Assembly (NCBI RefSeq): GCF_044326205.1
Contig: NZ_JBIRCY010000005.1
Span: 1 to 64,000, forward strand
Length of the DNA: 64,000 nt
Reading direction: 5' to 3'
Source: Kumtagia sp044326205
GTDB lineage: Bacteria > Pseudomonadota > Alphaproteobacteria > Rhizobiales > Rhizobiaceae
The translations under genes and the position numbers were made by a program. The notes beneath the pieces are model-generated. The model searched no databases. It saw nothing but the letters and a program-made list of their open reading frames with translations, and was not told the DNA's origin. Shown piece by piece: positions 29,381 through 37,198 of the stretch; position 1 is the stretch's first letter, and every line of letters begins with the position of its first letter.

Positions 29381-29389
29381 GGTAGCGCC

Positions 29390-30703
29390 ATGGCAGACAT
29401 CCGCAACCACTTCGTCGGCATCAAATCACCGAATCCGTTCTGGCTGGCCTCGGCGCCGCCAACCGACAAGGCCTACAACGTCATCCGCGCCTTCAAGGCG
29501 GGCTGGGGCGGCGTGGTTTGGAAGACGCTGGGCGAGGAGGGACCGCCGGTCGTCAACGTCAACGGCCCGCGTTACGGCGCCATCTGGGGTGCCGACCGCC
29601 GCCTGCTAGGCTTGAACAATATCGAGTTGATCACCGACCGCGCGCTGCAGATCAACCTGCAGGAGATCAAGCAGGTGAAGCGCGACTGGCCGGACCGGGC
29701 GCTGGTCGTCTCGCTGATGGTTCCCTGCGAGGAACATGCCTGGAAGGCGATCCTTCCTGTCGTGGAGGATACCGGCGCCGACGGCATCGAGCTCAATTTC
29801 GGCTGCCCGCACGGCATGAGCGAACGCGGCATGGGCGCCGCTGTCGGGCAGGTGCCGGAATATATCGAGATGGTGGTGCGCTGGTGCAAACAGAACACCC
29901 GCATGCCGGTGATCACCAAGCTGACGCCGAACATCACCGACATCCGCCGCCCGGCGCGCGCGGCTAACGCCGGCGGCACCGACGCGGTGAGCCTGATCAA
30001 CACGATCAACTCGATCACCTCGGTCAATCTCGACAGTTTTTCGCCGGAGCCATCGATTGACGGCAAAGGCAGCCATGGTGGCTATTGCGGCCCGGCGGTG
30101 AAGCCGATTGCGCTGAACATGGTCGCGGAGATCGCCCGCGATCCAGAGACACGCGGCCTGCCGATCTCGGGCATTGGTGGCATTACCACTTGGCGCGACG
30201 CGGCGGAGTTTTTGGCTCTCGGTGCCGGCAACGTGCAGGTGTGCACGGCGGCGATGACCTACGGCTTCAAGATTGTGCAGGAGATGATCGAGGGGCTGAA
30301 GAATTGGATGGACGAGAAAGGCCATGCCTCGCTCGATTCGATCGTCGGTCGCGCCACGCCAAATGTCAGCGACTGGCAGTTCCTCAACCTCAACTACGTC
30401 GCCAAGGCGCGCATCGACCAGGACGCCTGTATCAAATGCGGCCGCTGCCATATCGCCTGCGAGGATACTTCTCACCAGGCGATCACATCGATCGTCAACG
30501 GCGTGCGGCATTTCGAGGTGATGGAGGACGAGTGCGTCGGCTGCAACCTATGCGTCAACGTCTGCCCGGTGGAAGGCTGCATCACCATGGAACCGCTGGC
30601 CGCCGGCGTGATCGACCAGCGCACGCAAAAACCCGTGTCGCCGGTCTACGCCAACTGGAGCACGCATCCGAACAATCCGATGGCGAAGGTGGCGGCGGAG
30701 TAG
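29390..30703 (+). CDS. preA: Dihydropyrimidine dehydrogenase subunit PreA
   Basis: 437 residues. An FMN-binding dihydroorotate-dehydrogenase-like TIM barrel (to about residue 320) includes NFGCPHGMSERGMG, the region with the catalytic Cys loop of DPD enzymes. The C-terminus carries two 4Fe-4S motifs (CIKCGRCHIACED, CVGCNLCVNVCP). It forms the pyrimidine-reducing subunit with PreT. The gene is separated from preT only by the small unknown gene. Confidence 0.95.
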   Translation: MADIRNHFVGIKSPNPFWLASAPPTDKAYNVIRAFKAGWGGVVWKTLGEEGPPVVNVNGPRYGAIWGADRRLLGLNNIELITDRALQINLQEIKQVKRDWPDRALVVSLMVPCEEHAWKAILPVVEDTGADGIELNFGCPHGMSERGMGAAVGQVPEYIEMVVRWCKQNTRMPVITKLTPNITDIRRPARAANAGGTDAVSLINTINSITSVNLDSFSPEPSIDGKGSHGGYCGPAVKPIALNMVAEIARDPETRGLPISGIGGITTWRDAAEFLALGAGNVQVCTAAMTYGFKIVQEMIEGLKNWMDEKGHASLDSIVGRATPNVSDWQFLNLNYVAKARIDQDACIKCGRCHIACEDTSHQAITSIVNGVRHFEVMEDECVGCNLCVNVCPVEGCITMEPLAAGVIDQRTQKPVSPVYANWSTHPNNPMAKVAAE

Positions 30704-30711
30704 GAGCCGCA

Positions 30712-30788
30712 GGGGACAGTCTACTTTTATCCCCTTGATCCATCGGCAGATCGTCGAGCCTTTCAGGGGATAAAAGTAAACCGTCCCC
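30712..30788. repeat. Palindromic GGGGACAGT hairpin, copy 2
   Basis: Left arm 30712-30735 and right arm 30765-30788 pair over 22 of 24 positions with a 29-base loop. The outer termini (GGGGACAGT, ACTTTT) match the element at 125-203. It lies 8 bases after the preA stop and may also terminate transcription. Confidence 0.75.
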
Positions 30789-30867
30789 GGGTTCCCGCGC
30801 CGGTTGCGTTTGCGCTTCCAGCGGCGCTTGCGATCGTCTATCACCGCCGTCAAACAGGCGGGTGGAC

Positions 30868-31239
30868 ATGACGACCGCAGAGTTTCTGACGCATATCGGC
30901 CGGATCATTTTCGGCGGCTTTTTTCTCATCGCCGGTATCCGGAACTTCCTGCATTTCCGCGAGCGAACGGAGCTTTCCACAAACTATGGCTGGCGGCTGC
31001 CGGCGGCGCTGATCGCCGTGGGTTTTGCGATGCAGCTTGTCGGCGGCGTGTCGCTCATCTTCAACCTGCATGCCGCGACCGGGGCGGGATTGCTGATCGT
31101 CTTCCTCATCGTGGCGACATCGCTCTACCACAACCTCTTCATGTTCCAGGGCAAGGAGCGCGACCCGCATCTTTATCTGACGCTGGTCAACATCACGCTT
31201 GCCGGCGGCTTGCTTATGGTGATCGCCGACGCGCTGTAG
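30868..31239 (+). CDS. DoxX family membrane protein (first copy)
   Basis: 123 residues with four hydrophobic helices and the DoxX-like GRIIFGGFFLIAGIRNF at the N-terminus. Start ATG 30868 (GTG 30862 is possible). DoxX proteins are small quinone- or redox-associated membrane proteins of uncertain role. A second DoxX gene lies at 32410, and an Rrf2 regulator is encoded between them. Confidence 0.82.
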   Translation: MTTAEFLTHIGRIIFGGFFLIAGIRNFLHFRERTELSTNYGWRLPAALIAVGFAMQLVGGVSLIFNLHAATGAGLLIVFLIVATSLYHNLFMFQGKERDPHLYLTLVNITLAGGLLMVIADAL

Positions 31240-31310
31240 TCAGCCTCGGTCAGTTCACGAACGAGCAAACCCTGTCATTCGGATAACGGAATGGTGGTTA
31301 CGCCTATTGC

Positions 31311-31340
31311 GGATATAAAATATCCATGATATAAAATATC
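31311..31340. promoter_or_regulatory. Two direct copies of a GATATAAAATATC palindrome (candidate Rrf2 operator)
   Basis: GATATAAAATATC occurs at 31312-31324 and again at 31328-31340, a 16-base period. Each is a palindrome (GATAT-AAA-ATATC) and the first extends to GGATAT/ATATCC. They lie 19 bases before the Rrf2 gene and overlap where its promoter should be, fitting autoregulation. Confidence 0.6.
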
Positions 31341-31358
31341 CACGATTGGAGATCGTCC

Positions 31359-31856
31359 ATGAAGCTCAGCGAAGGCGTGGAGGCGGCGGTGCATTCGGCG
31401 ATCGTGCTGGCCGACCTGCCCGAGGGCGCCACCCTGCCCAGCTCGGCGCTGGCCGAGTATCATGGCGTGTCCGGAAGCTATCTGCTCAAGCACCTGAAGG
31501 ACCTCGTTGCGGCAAAAATCCTGGATTCGGTGCCGGGGCCGGCCGGTGGATACCGGCTGGCGCGTGGCGTCGACAGGATCAGCCTGCTCGACGTCGTGCT
31601 GGCGGTGGAGGGGCCGCAGCCGGCCTTCCGCTGCCTGGAAATCCGCCAGAAGGGTCCGGGTGCGCTGGAGCCCGCCTCCTACAAAAGACCGTGCGGCATC
31701 AACACGGCAATGCTGAAGGCCGAGCGCGCCTATCGCGCTGTGCTCGCCGAGACAAAACTCTCCGACCTGATCGAGGAGTACGAGATCGATGCCGACCCGA
31801 GGGCGGTGGCGTTCGGCTGCGCTTTCCTCGAACGTTATCAGCGCATGCCGCGCTAA
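31359..31856 (+). CDS. Rrf2 family transcriptional regulator
   Basis: 165 residues. The N-terminal winged helix is typical (LSEGVEAAVHSAIVLADLP; LPSSALAEYHGVSGSYLLKHLKDL), with the wing PGPAGGYRLAR. Two cysteines, in FRCLE and RPCGI, lie in the effector region; the three-Cys cluster of NsrR/IscR is not present. It probably represses itself and the AhpD-like and DoxX genes downstream through the repeats just upstream. Confidence 0.9.
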   Translation: MKLSEGVEAAVHSAIVLADLPEGATLPSSALAEYHGVSGSYLLKHLKDLVAAKILDSVPGPAGGYRLARGVDRISLLDVVLAVEGPQPAFRCLEIRQKGPGALEPASYKRPCGINTAMLKAERAYRAVLAETKLSDLIEEYEIDADPRAVAFGCAFLERYQRMPR

Positions 31857-31890
31857 TCGATTTTTCCTCAACCAAATGAAAGGAACGACC

Positions 31891-32352
31891 ATGAAGACGC
31901 GCATGAACTATTTCGCCAAGGCGCCTGAACTGCTGAAGGCGGTAAGCGCGCTCGAACAGGCTGTGCAGGATTCCGGCTTCGACAGAAAGCTCACGCATCT
32001 GGTGAAGCTACGCGCCTCGCAGATCAATGGCTGCGCCTATTGCGTCGACATGCATGTCAAGGAGGCGCGCAAGGACGGCGAGACCGAGCAGCGCATTCAC
32101 CTGATCAGCGCCTGGCGCGAGAGCCCGCTCTACAGCGAGCGCGAACGGGCCGCATTGGAGTGGACCGAGGCACTGACCCTGCTGCCGCAGAGCCGCGCCA
32201 ACGACGAATTCTACGAGCCGCTGAAGACGCATTTTTCCGACGCGGAGATCGTGCAGCTCACCGTGCTGATCGGCGCCATCAATGTTTGGAACCGGCTCGC
32301 CGTCGGTTTCCGCTCGCAGCATCCGGTCGACCGACAGGCCGCAGCGGCCTAA
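31891..32352 (+). CDS. Carboxymuconolactone decarboxylase/AhpD-like alkylhydroperoxidase
   Basis: 153 residues. The AhpD signature is present: NGCAYCVDMHVKEA, a CxxC plus His site. The C-terminal W-N-R-L pattern also fits. Such proteins reduce peroxides or serve as disulfide reductants. It follows the Rrf2 gene by 34 bases and precedes a DoxX gene, a common redox-stress arrangement. RBS AAAGGA precedes ATG 31891. Confidence 0.9.
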   Translation: MKTRMNYFAKAPELLKAVSALEQAVQDSGFDRKLTHLVKLRASQINGCAYCVDMHVKEARKDGETEQRIHLISAWRESPLYSERERAALEWTEALTLLPQSRANDEFYEPLKTHFSDAEIVQLTVLIGAINVWNRLAVGFRSQHPVDRQAAAA

Positions 32353-32409
32353 GGTCGCTTGAAGGAGGGCGGCACGGACCCGTGCCGCCCATGCAGAACC
32401 GGAGGGGCA

Positions 32410-32778
32410 ATGGATCCCGACTTCTCGACGGCGATGATCGCGATCGGCCGCATTCTGCTCGGCGGCGCCTTCGTATTCGCCGGCATCCGCAACATCATCA
32501 ACGCGTCGCTGGTGAGTGGCATGATGGCGGCGCGGGGCGTGCCGATGGCGAGGCAGGCGCTTTATGCCGGCATCGTGCTGCAGATTTTAGCCGGCCTGCT
32601 GCTAGCCGCCGGCCTGTGGGTGCCCTACGCCGCTGGGGCGCTGATCGTCTTCCTCATCGCCGCCACCCCGATGTTCCACAATTTCTGGGATGTTCAGGGA
32701 CCGGAGCGGGCGGCGAAGATCAACGGCTGGGTCAGCAATGTCGCGCTGGCAGGCGGCCTGCTGATTGCCGCTGCTTGA
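32410..32778 (+). CDS. DoxX family membrane protein (second copy)
   Basis: 122 residues, four helices. The N-terminus GRILLGGAFVFAGIRNI closely resembles that of the DoxX protein at 30868, suggesting an old duplication around the Rrf2-AhpD pair. GGAGGGG precedes the ATG at 32410. Probably in the Rrf2 operon. Confidence 0.85.
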   Translation: MDPDFSTAMIAIGRILLGGAFVFAGIRNIINASLVSGMMAARGVPMARQALYAGIVLQILAGLLLAAGLWVPYAAGALIVFLIAATPMFHNFWDVQGPERAAKINGWVSNVALAGGLLIAAA

Positions 32779-32813
32779 GTTAGGCGAGCGTTGTGTAGCC
32801 CGCTCCGACCGCC

Positions 32814-33122
32814 TCAAACCTCGACTGTATCGAAGACCAGCAAATCCACCCCGCCATCGGCGAAATTGGCGAGGTCGCCGGCAGTCGCCTGGCCCTCAGG
32901 CGAGCCCAGCGCGCTCTGGATCGCCGCGACGGAATCGAACTGCAACGTGGCGACCAGATGGAAATCCGAGGGACCCGCCGGCGTGTTCACGCCACCCTTG
33001 CTGATGTCGTATTTGCGCAAGCCGGGAATCTTCTTGGCCAACGGAATGTGAGTGGCGTGGTAGTAGCGGTCGAAGGCGTCCTTGTCCTTCGGCGTCTTAT
33101 AAAGTGCGATTAGTTTTGCCAT
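32814..33122 (-). CDS. EthD family protein
   Basis: 102 residues, a dimeric alpha/beta-barrel type protein. LIALYKTPKDKDAFDRYYHATHIPLAKKIPG is the EthD/YciI-like signature (quoted in part here: FDRYYHATHIPLA). The family is linked to ether and other oxidative degradation, but most members have no known reaction. It converges on the second DoxX gene. ATG 33122. Confidence 0.85.
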   Translation of the reverse strand: MAKLIALYKTPKDKDAFDRYYHATHIPLAKKIPGLRKYDISKGGVNTPAGPSDFHLVATLQFDSVAAIQSALGSPEGQATAGDLANFADGGVDLLVFDTVEV

Positions 33123-33251
33123 CGGTTTTCCTCCCGGTTGTGGATGCTCCGGGTTTGCGGCCCGCAACATCGATGCTTGCTCGGCGCGATGGTGTGCCAG
33201 GCATGCATGGCAGGCAATGGGACTTTCGGGGCAAGCGGCACGCCGGCCCTC

Positions 33252-33371
33252 ACGCCGTCGCGAACTGGTCCCAGGCGCGCAGCGCGTCCGCCGCATACAT
33301 CAACGCCGGGCCGCCGCCCATATAGACCGATATGTCGCTGGTGATCTGGCGAAAATCCTTGGTCATCATGG
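33252..33371 (-). CDS. 39-residue small protein divergent from the arsR-type gene
   Basis: MMTKDFRQITSDISVYMGG continues to ...LRAWDQFATA, 39 residues, with GGAG just upstream of two adjacent ATGs (33371, 33368); an in-frame ATG at 33395 would give 47 residues. Start context, coding-like composition and position (divergent from a regulator, upstream of the EthD gene on the same strand) favour a real small gene. No family recognised. It could form one transcript with the EthD gene. Confidence 0.5.
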
Positions 33372-33407
33372 TCTCCGGAATAGTGCTTGTCATATGCGAT
33401 TTTTTTG

Positions 33408-33415
33408 ATATCATA
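33408..33415. promoter_or_regulatory. TGATATCA palindrome in divergent promoter region
   Basis: A perfect 8-bp palindrome within an AT-rich stretch (33400-33435) in an otherwise GC-rich region. It lies between the divergent small gene and the ArsR-type regulator gene, where the regulator would be expected to bind. Confidence 0.4.
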
Positions 33416-33443
33416 AAAGTATGAAATGTAAACGCGGGTCGCG

Positions 33444-33779
33444 ATGGGGTTGAGCGACGAAATGCCCGAAAGGGCGCAGGCCGTGGCGGGCTTCCTCAAA
33501 GGGCTGGCGAATGCCGACCGGCTGCTGGTGCTGTGCGCGCTGGCCGACGGCGAGAAGAACGTCACGCAACTGGTCGAGATGACAGACATCGCGCAGACCT
33601 CGATGTCGCAGCATCTCGCCAAACTGCGCGAGCAGGGCATTGTCGATTTTCGCCGCGCGCATCGCCAACTGTTCTATTTCATCAGCAACCGGGCGGCGGA
33701 CGAGGTCATGGCCGTCCTTTACAGGCACTTTTGCAGGATGGACCAAAACGATGCATCAGAACGCGATCAGGACGGTTGA
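33444..33779 (+). CDS. ArsR family regulator, BigR/SqrR-like persulfide-sensor type
   Basis: 111 residues, winged helix (FLKGLANADRLLVLCALADG; TSMSQHLAKLREQGIV). The cysteines C31 (VLC) and C97 (HFC) sit at positions equivalent to the redox pair of BigR/SqrR/YgaV, which form a tetrasulfide on persulfide stress. The downstream rhodanese gene overlaps its 3' end by 29 bases, consistent with sulfide/persulfide control. Metal-sensing CxC motifs of true ArsR are absent. Confidence 0.82.
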   Translation: MGLSDEMPERAQAVAGFLKGLANADRLLVLCALADGEKNVTQLVEMTDIAQTSMSQHLAKLREQGIVDFRRAHRQLFYFISNRAADEVMAVLYRHFCRMDQNDASERDQDG

Positions 33780-34296
33780 TCCGCAAACCGCCGCCGGATG
33801 GCACTCGGCCGGCGACGCCATTCTCGTCGATGTACGCGAGCCGGAAGAATTCCGCGCCGAGCACATTCCCTACGCCGCGTCGGTGCCGATGCAAGCGGCC
33901 TTTCGGCTCGGCGAGGCGTCTGGCCTGCCGCGGGGCCGCAGAATCATCTTCCAATGCCTGGCCGGCAGCCGGGGCGCACAGGTCTGCGGCGCGGTCGCGG
34001 GAGCCTTTCCGGACCGTGAAATCTACAATCTCGCCGGCGGCATAACGGCGTGGAAGGGCGCCGGCCTGCCCGTCGTCGGTACGACGGGCCGCGGGGCGGC
34101 ATTGCCCTCGCTGTTCCGCCAGGTGCAGATCGCGGTCGGCTCGCTGCTGCTGGCCTTTCTTGCGCTGGGCTGGCTGGCCAATCCCGCCAGCTACGCCGTG
34201 GCGGCGGCAATGGCGGCCATGCTGGTCGTGGCGGGCGTCACAGGCTGGTGCGGCATGGCGATGCTGCTGTCGCGCATGCCGTGGAACAGGGCCTGA
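33751..34296 (+). CDS. Membrane rhodanese (YgaP-like sulfurtransferase)
   Basis: 181 residues. A rhodanese domain (residues about 5-105; VDVREPEEF, then the active loop CLAGSRG with the catalytic Cys) is followed by a DUF2892-like two-helix membrane hairpin (SLLLAFLALGWLANP, and AAMLVVAGVTGWCGMAMLL). The architecture equals inner membrane YgaP. It would move sulfane sulfur and is presumably controlled by the overlapping ArsR-type gene. Confidence 0.9.
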   Translation: MHQNAIRTVDPQTAAGWHSAGDAILVDVREPEEFRAEHIPYAASVPMQAAFRLGEASGLPRGRRIIFQCLAGSRGAQVCGAVAGAFPDREIYNLAGGITAWKGAGLPVVGTTGRGAALPSLFRQVQIAVGSLLLAFLALGWLANPASYAVAAAMAAMLVVAGVTGWCGMAMLLSRMPWNRA

Positions 34297-34314
34297 CAGC
34301 CGCTCAGGCCGGAA

Positions 34315-34947
34315 TCAGGCGGACGGTCTCAGGCCGTTTAGAAAAAGCTGCTCCAGGAACCGAGCGGCGTCCTCGAAGCGGCCGTCGGCGCCGCGGTCCG
34401 GTCCAAGGACGGCGCGCACCTGCACGTCGAAGTCGGCATAATGCTGGGTGGTCGCCCAGATCGAGAAGATCAGATGGTAAGGATCGGTGCGGGCGATCTT
34501 TCCCGAACGCATCCAGCCCTTGATCACTTCGACCTTGTCGTCGACCAGCGCCTTCATCTCGCCGCTGAGGATCGGCATGATGCGCGGCGCGCCTTGAAGA
34601 ATCTCGTTGGCGAACAGCCGGCTTTCGCGCGGAAAATCGCGCGCCATTTCCAGCTTGCGTCTGATATAGCTCCTGAGCTCGGTCATCGGGTCGCCGATGT
34701 CGTCGAGTTCGCGCAACGGTGCAAGCCAGGTGTCGAGCAGGCGCCGCATCAGCGTCACATGGATGTCTTCCTTGCTGCGGAAATAATAGAGCAGGTTGGG
34801 TTTCGACATGCCCGCCGCCTCGGCGATCTGGTCGACGGTGGCACCGCGAAAGCCGTGGGCGGAAAACACCTCCAATGCTGCTTCCAGGATCAGCTCGCGC
34901 TTTTCCTGCTGGATGCGGGTGCGGGGCCGGCGCGTCGCGCTTTCCAT
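34315..34947 (-). CDS. rutR: TetR family regulator, RutR-like
   Basis: 210 residues from ATG 34947 (GTG 34959 would add four). The N-terminal helix-turn-helix reads FRGATVDQIAEAAGMSKPNLLYYFRSK, and the ligand domain has the RutR-like WATTQHYADF. RutR senses uracil and represses pyrimidine catabolism. The preT/preA and aminotransferase genes on either side have related candidate sites (27616, 35090). It converges on the rhodanese gene. Confidence 0.88.
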   Translation of the reverse strand: MESATRRPRTRIQQEKRELILEAALEVFSAHGFRGATVDQIAEAAGMSKPNLLYYFRSKEDIHVTLMRRLLDTWLAPLRELDDIGDPMTELRSYIRRKLEMARDFPRESRLFANEILQGAPRIMPILSGEMKALVDDKVEVIKGWMRSGKIARTDPYHLIFSIWATTQHYADFDVQVRAVLGPDRGADGRFEDAARFLEQLFLNGLRPSA

Positions 34948-35089
34948 CAGGCTCGGCACCCTTCGCTACAGGAAAAATCGGCTCTCTGGCCCAATCGTCT
35001 GGACCAGTTTCTGACCTGCTGTGGAGCGCGATTTCGGCGCGGCATTTCCGATACTATTGTCTTGACCGCCGATCCGGCGGTGCTAACGT

Positions 35090-35105
35090 TTGTCCAATCG
35101 GTCAA
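35090..35105. promoter_or_regulatory. Candidate RutR-type operator between rutR and the aminotransferase gene
   Basis: TTGTCCAATCGGTCAA matches 12 of 14 defined positions of TTGACCAnnTGGTCAA and reads TTGACCGATTGGACAA on the other strand. It lies in the divergent region, 142 bases from rutR and 79 from the aminotransferase start, able to control both. Confidence 0.6.
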
Positions 35106-35184
35106 AATTTGCGTATCACCAAACGTCGCGAAGACCAAGCGTCGGCCGTTAGCTGGTTAGGGGAATTTCTGGAAAGGCTTGGTC

Positions 35185-36513
35185 ATGTCCAACCGTTTGA
35201 AAGTCACGCCGAACGATCTCAGCGCGTTCTGGATGGGGTTCACGCCCAACCGTCAGTTCAAGAAGCAGCCGCGCATCGTCGTGTCCGCCAAGGACATGCA
35301 CTATCAGTCCTCCGACGGCAGGCAGATCCTCGACGGCGCTGCCGGCCTGTGGTGCGTCAATGCCGGCCACTGCCGGCCCAAGATCACCGAGGCGATCCAG
35401 CAGCAGGCGGCTAATCTCGACTTCGCGCCGACCTTCCAGTTCGGCCATCCGACGGTCTTCGAGCTTGCCAACCGCCTCGTCGACATCGCCCCGGCCGGGC
35501 TGGAGCATGTCATGTTCACCAATTCCGGCTCGGAATCGGTCGACACGGCGCTGAAGACGGCCATCGCCTATCACCGCGCCAAGGGCGACGGCTCGCGCTT
35601 CCGTCTCATCGGCCGCGAGCGCGGCTATCACGGCGTCAATTTCGGCGGCGTCTCGGTTGGCGGCATCGTGCCCAACCGAAAAATGTTCGGCACGTTGCTG
35701 ACCGGTGTCGATCATCTGCAGCATACGCACAACCTCGCCAAGAACGCCTTCACCAAGGGCGAGCCGGAGCATGGGGTCGAACTCGCCGACGAGCTGGAGC
35801 GCATTATCGGCCTGCATGACGCCTCGACCATCGCGGCTGTCATCGTCGAGCCGGTGGCCGGCTCCACCGGCGTTCTCATCCCGCCGAAGGGCTATCTGAA
35901 GCGGCTGCGCGAGATCTGTACGAAGCACGGCATCCTGCTGATCTTCGACGAGGTCATCACCGGCTACGGCCGCCTCGGCACGCCATTTGCAGCCGACTAT
36001 TTTGGCGTGACCCCCGACATCATGGTGACTGCCAAAGGCCTGACCAACGGCGTTATCCCTATGGGCGCGGTGTTCGTCACCAAGGCGATCCACGACGCCT
36101 TCATGAACGGGCCGGAGCACATCATCGAGTTCTTCCACGGCTACACCTATTCGGGCAACCCGATCGCCTCGGCCGCCGCGCTCGGCACGCTCGACACCTA
36201 CAAGGACGAGGGCCTGCTGACGCGCGGCGCCGAGCTCGCGCCCTATTGGGAGGAGGCGGTGCATTCGCTGAAGGGCGAGCCGAACGTCATCGACGTCCGC
36301 AACATCGGCCTGATCGGCGCGGTCGAAATGTCGCCCATCCCCGGCGAGCCGGGCAAGCGCGGCTTCAACTCGATCATCCGCGCCTTCGAGCACGGCGCCA
36401 TGCTGCGCATCACCGGCGATATCATCGCGCTGTCGCCGCCGCTGATCATCACCAAGGGCCAGATCGACGAATTGATCGACCACGTCCGCGACACGATAAG
36501 GGCCGTGGCGTGA
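35185..36513 (+). CDS. Class III aminotransferase, omega-amino acid/beta-alanine:pyruvate type
   Basis: 442 residues, fold type I PLP enzyme. The Asp of IFDEVITGYGR and the Lys of TAKGLTNG (Schiff-base lysine) are visible. The N-terminus AFWMGFTPNRQFKKQPR is typical of omega-amino acid:pyruvate transaminases. In a pyrimidine cluster it would remove the amino group of beta-alanine (from uracil) or 3-aminoisobutyrate (from thymine). ATG 35185 follows GGAAAGG. It overlaps the cupin gene by 4 bases (GTGA). Confidence 0.93.
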   Translation: MSNRLKVTPNDLSAFWMGFTPNRQFKKQPRIVVSAKDMHYQSSDGRQILDGAAGLWCVNAGHCRPKITEAIQQQAANLDFAPTFQFGHPTVFELANRLVDIAPAGLEHVMFTNSGSESVDTALKTAIAYHRAKGDGSRFRLIGRERGYHGVNFGGVSVGGIVPNRKMFGTLLTGVDHLQHTHNLAKNAFTKGEPEHGVELADELERIIGLHDASTIAAVIVEPVAGSTGVLIPPKGYLKRLREICTKHGILLIFDEVITGYGRLGTPFAADYFGVTPDIMVTAKGLTNGVIPMGAVFVTKAIHDAFMNGPEHIIEFFHGYTYSGNPIASAAALGTLDTYKDEGLLTRGAELAPYWEEAVHSLKGEPNVIDVRNIGLIGAVEMSPIPGEPGKRGFNSIIRAFEHGAMLRITGDIIALSPPLIITKGQIDELIDHVRDTIRAVA

Positions 36514-36809
36514 CCTACCAGGCGCGGCAGCAGGCAAACGCCACTCGGTTGGTGGACGACGAAAAAGTGCGCGTCACGCGCTGGGATTTCGATCCAGGCG
36601 CGGAGACGCGATGGCATCGCCACGAGATGGACTATGTGGTCACCACGCTGACGCCATGCAGTTTCCTGCTGGAAGAGCCGGGCGGCGGCACGCGGCGCGT
36701 CGACATGGAGGCCGGATCGGTCTATCGGCGTGACGAGGGCGTGGAGCACAACGTCGTCAATGGCGGCGACCAGCCGATGAGCTTTGTCGAGGTGGAGCTG
36801 AAACGGTAA
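36510..36809 (+). CDS. Small single-domain cupin protein
   Basis: 99 residues from GTG 36510 overlapping the aminotransferase stop as GTGA, so probably translationally coupled. The beta-barrel cupin signature is visible (RWHRHEMDYV, and EGVEHNVVNGG), giving a plausible metal site with His residues. Substrate unknown; its coupling suggests it acts on or senses an intermediate of the pathway. Confidence 0.85.
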   Translation: MTYQARQQANATRLVDDEKVRVTRWDFDPGAETRWHRHEMDYVVTTLTPCSFLLEEPGGGTRRVDMEAGSVYRRDEGVEHNVVNGGDQPMSFVEVELKR

Positions 36810-36838
36810 CGCCACACCGGTGAGTGGGTCAATGGGGC

Positions 36839-37198
36839 ATGGTGTCGGCTGCACGAACAGAAAAGCTCGAAGCAGAAAGGCAACTGCTTGAGTCCGAATA
36901 CAACCGGGCACTGTTGGCTGCGCTCCGAGCTTGTCGTGAGGGGGCTTGGGGGCTCTTTAAACAGAATTCGGGATTGCTGTCGGAGGCCTTGGAAGCGCGT
37001 TTGATCCATGCCTCGGTAAGGGAACTCGAGACCGTTGGCGACCGGCTCGTTTTCATAAGGCGCAGGCTCGGGTACACGGACCACTATGGGCCGATGCAGA
37101 AACTTCTGGACTTGCAGGCAAGGCGAGACGCAAACACTCTAGGCGAGACGCGCTTGGCCGAAGCGCTTCTTCACGAACTCTATCCAGCGAGACATTGA
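36839..37198 (+). CDS. Unknown protein between the cupin gene and pydC
   Basis: 119 residues from ATG 36839 (GTG 36824 possible). Mostly helical and charged (KLEAERQLLESEYNRALL), without signal peptide or membrane helix, and no known family recognised. Its stop is immediately followed by the pydC ATG. It is less GC-rich than its neighbours and may be an inserted gene, like the other small genes of this cluster. Confidence 0.65.
   Translation: MVSAARTEKLEAERQLLESEYNRALLAALRACREGAWGLFKQNSGLLSEALEARLIHASVRELETVGDRLVFIRRRLGYTDHYGPMQKLLDLQARRDANTLGETRLAEALLHELYPARH

Noticed and set aside
33444..33779. Arsenic-resistance repressor
   Set aside because: No CxC metal motif and no ars genes; the cysteine pair and rhodanese neighbour fit persulfide sensing better.
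35057..35075. A second TTGACC motif near the RutR-like site
   Set aside because: The right half does not match the palindrome (GATCCGG instead of GGTCAA), so it is probably chance.
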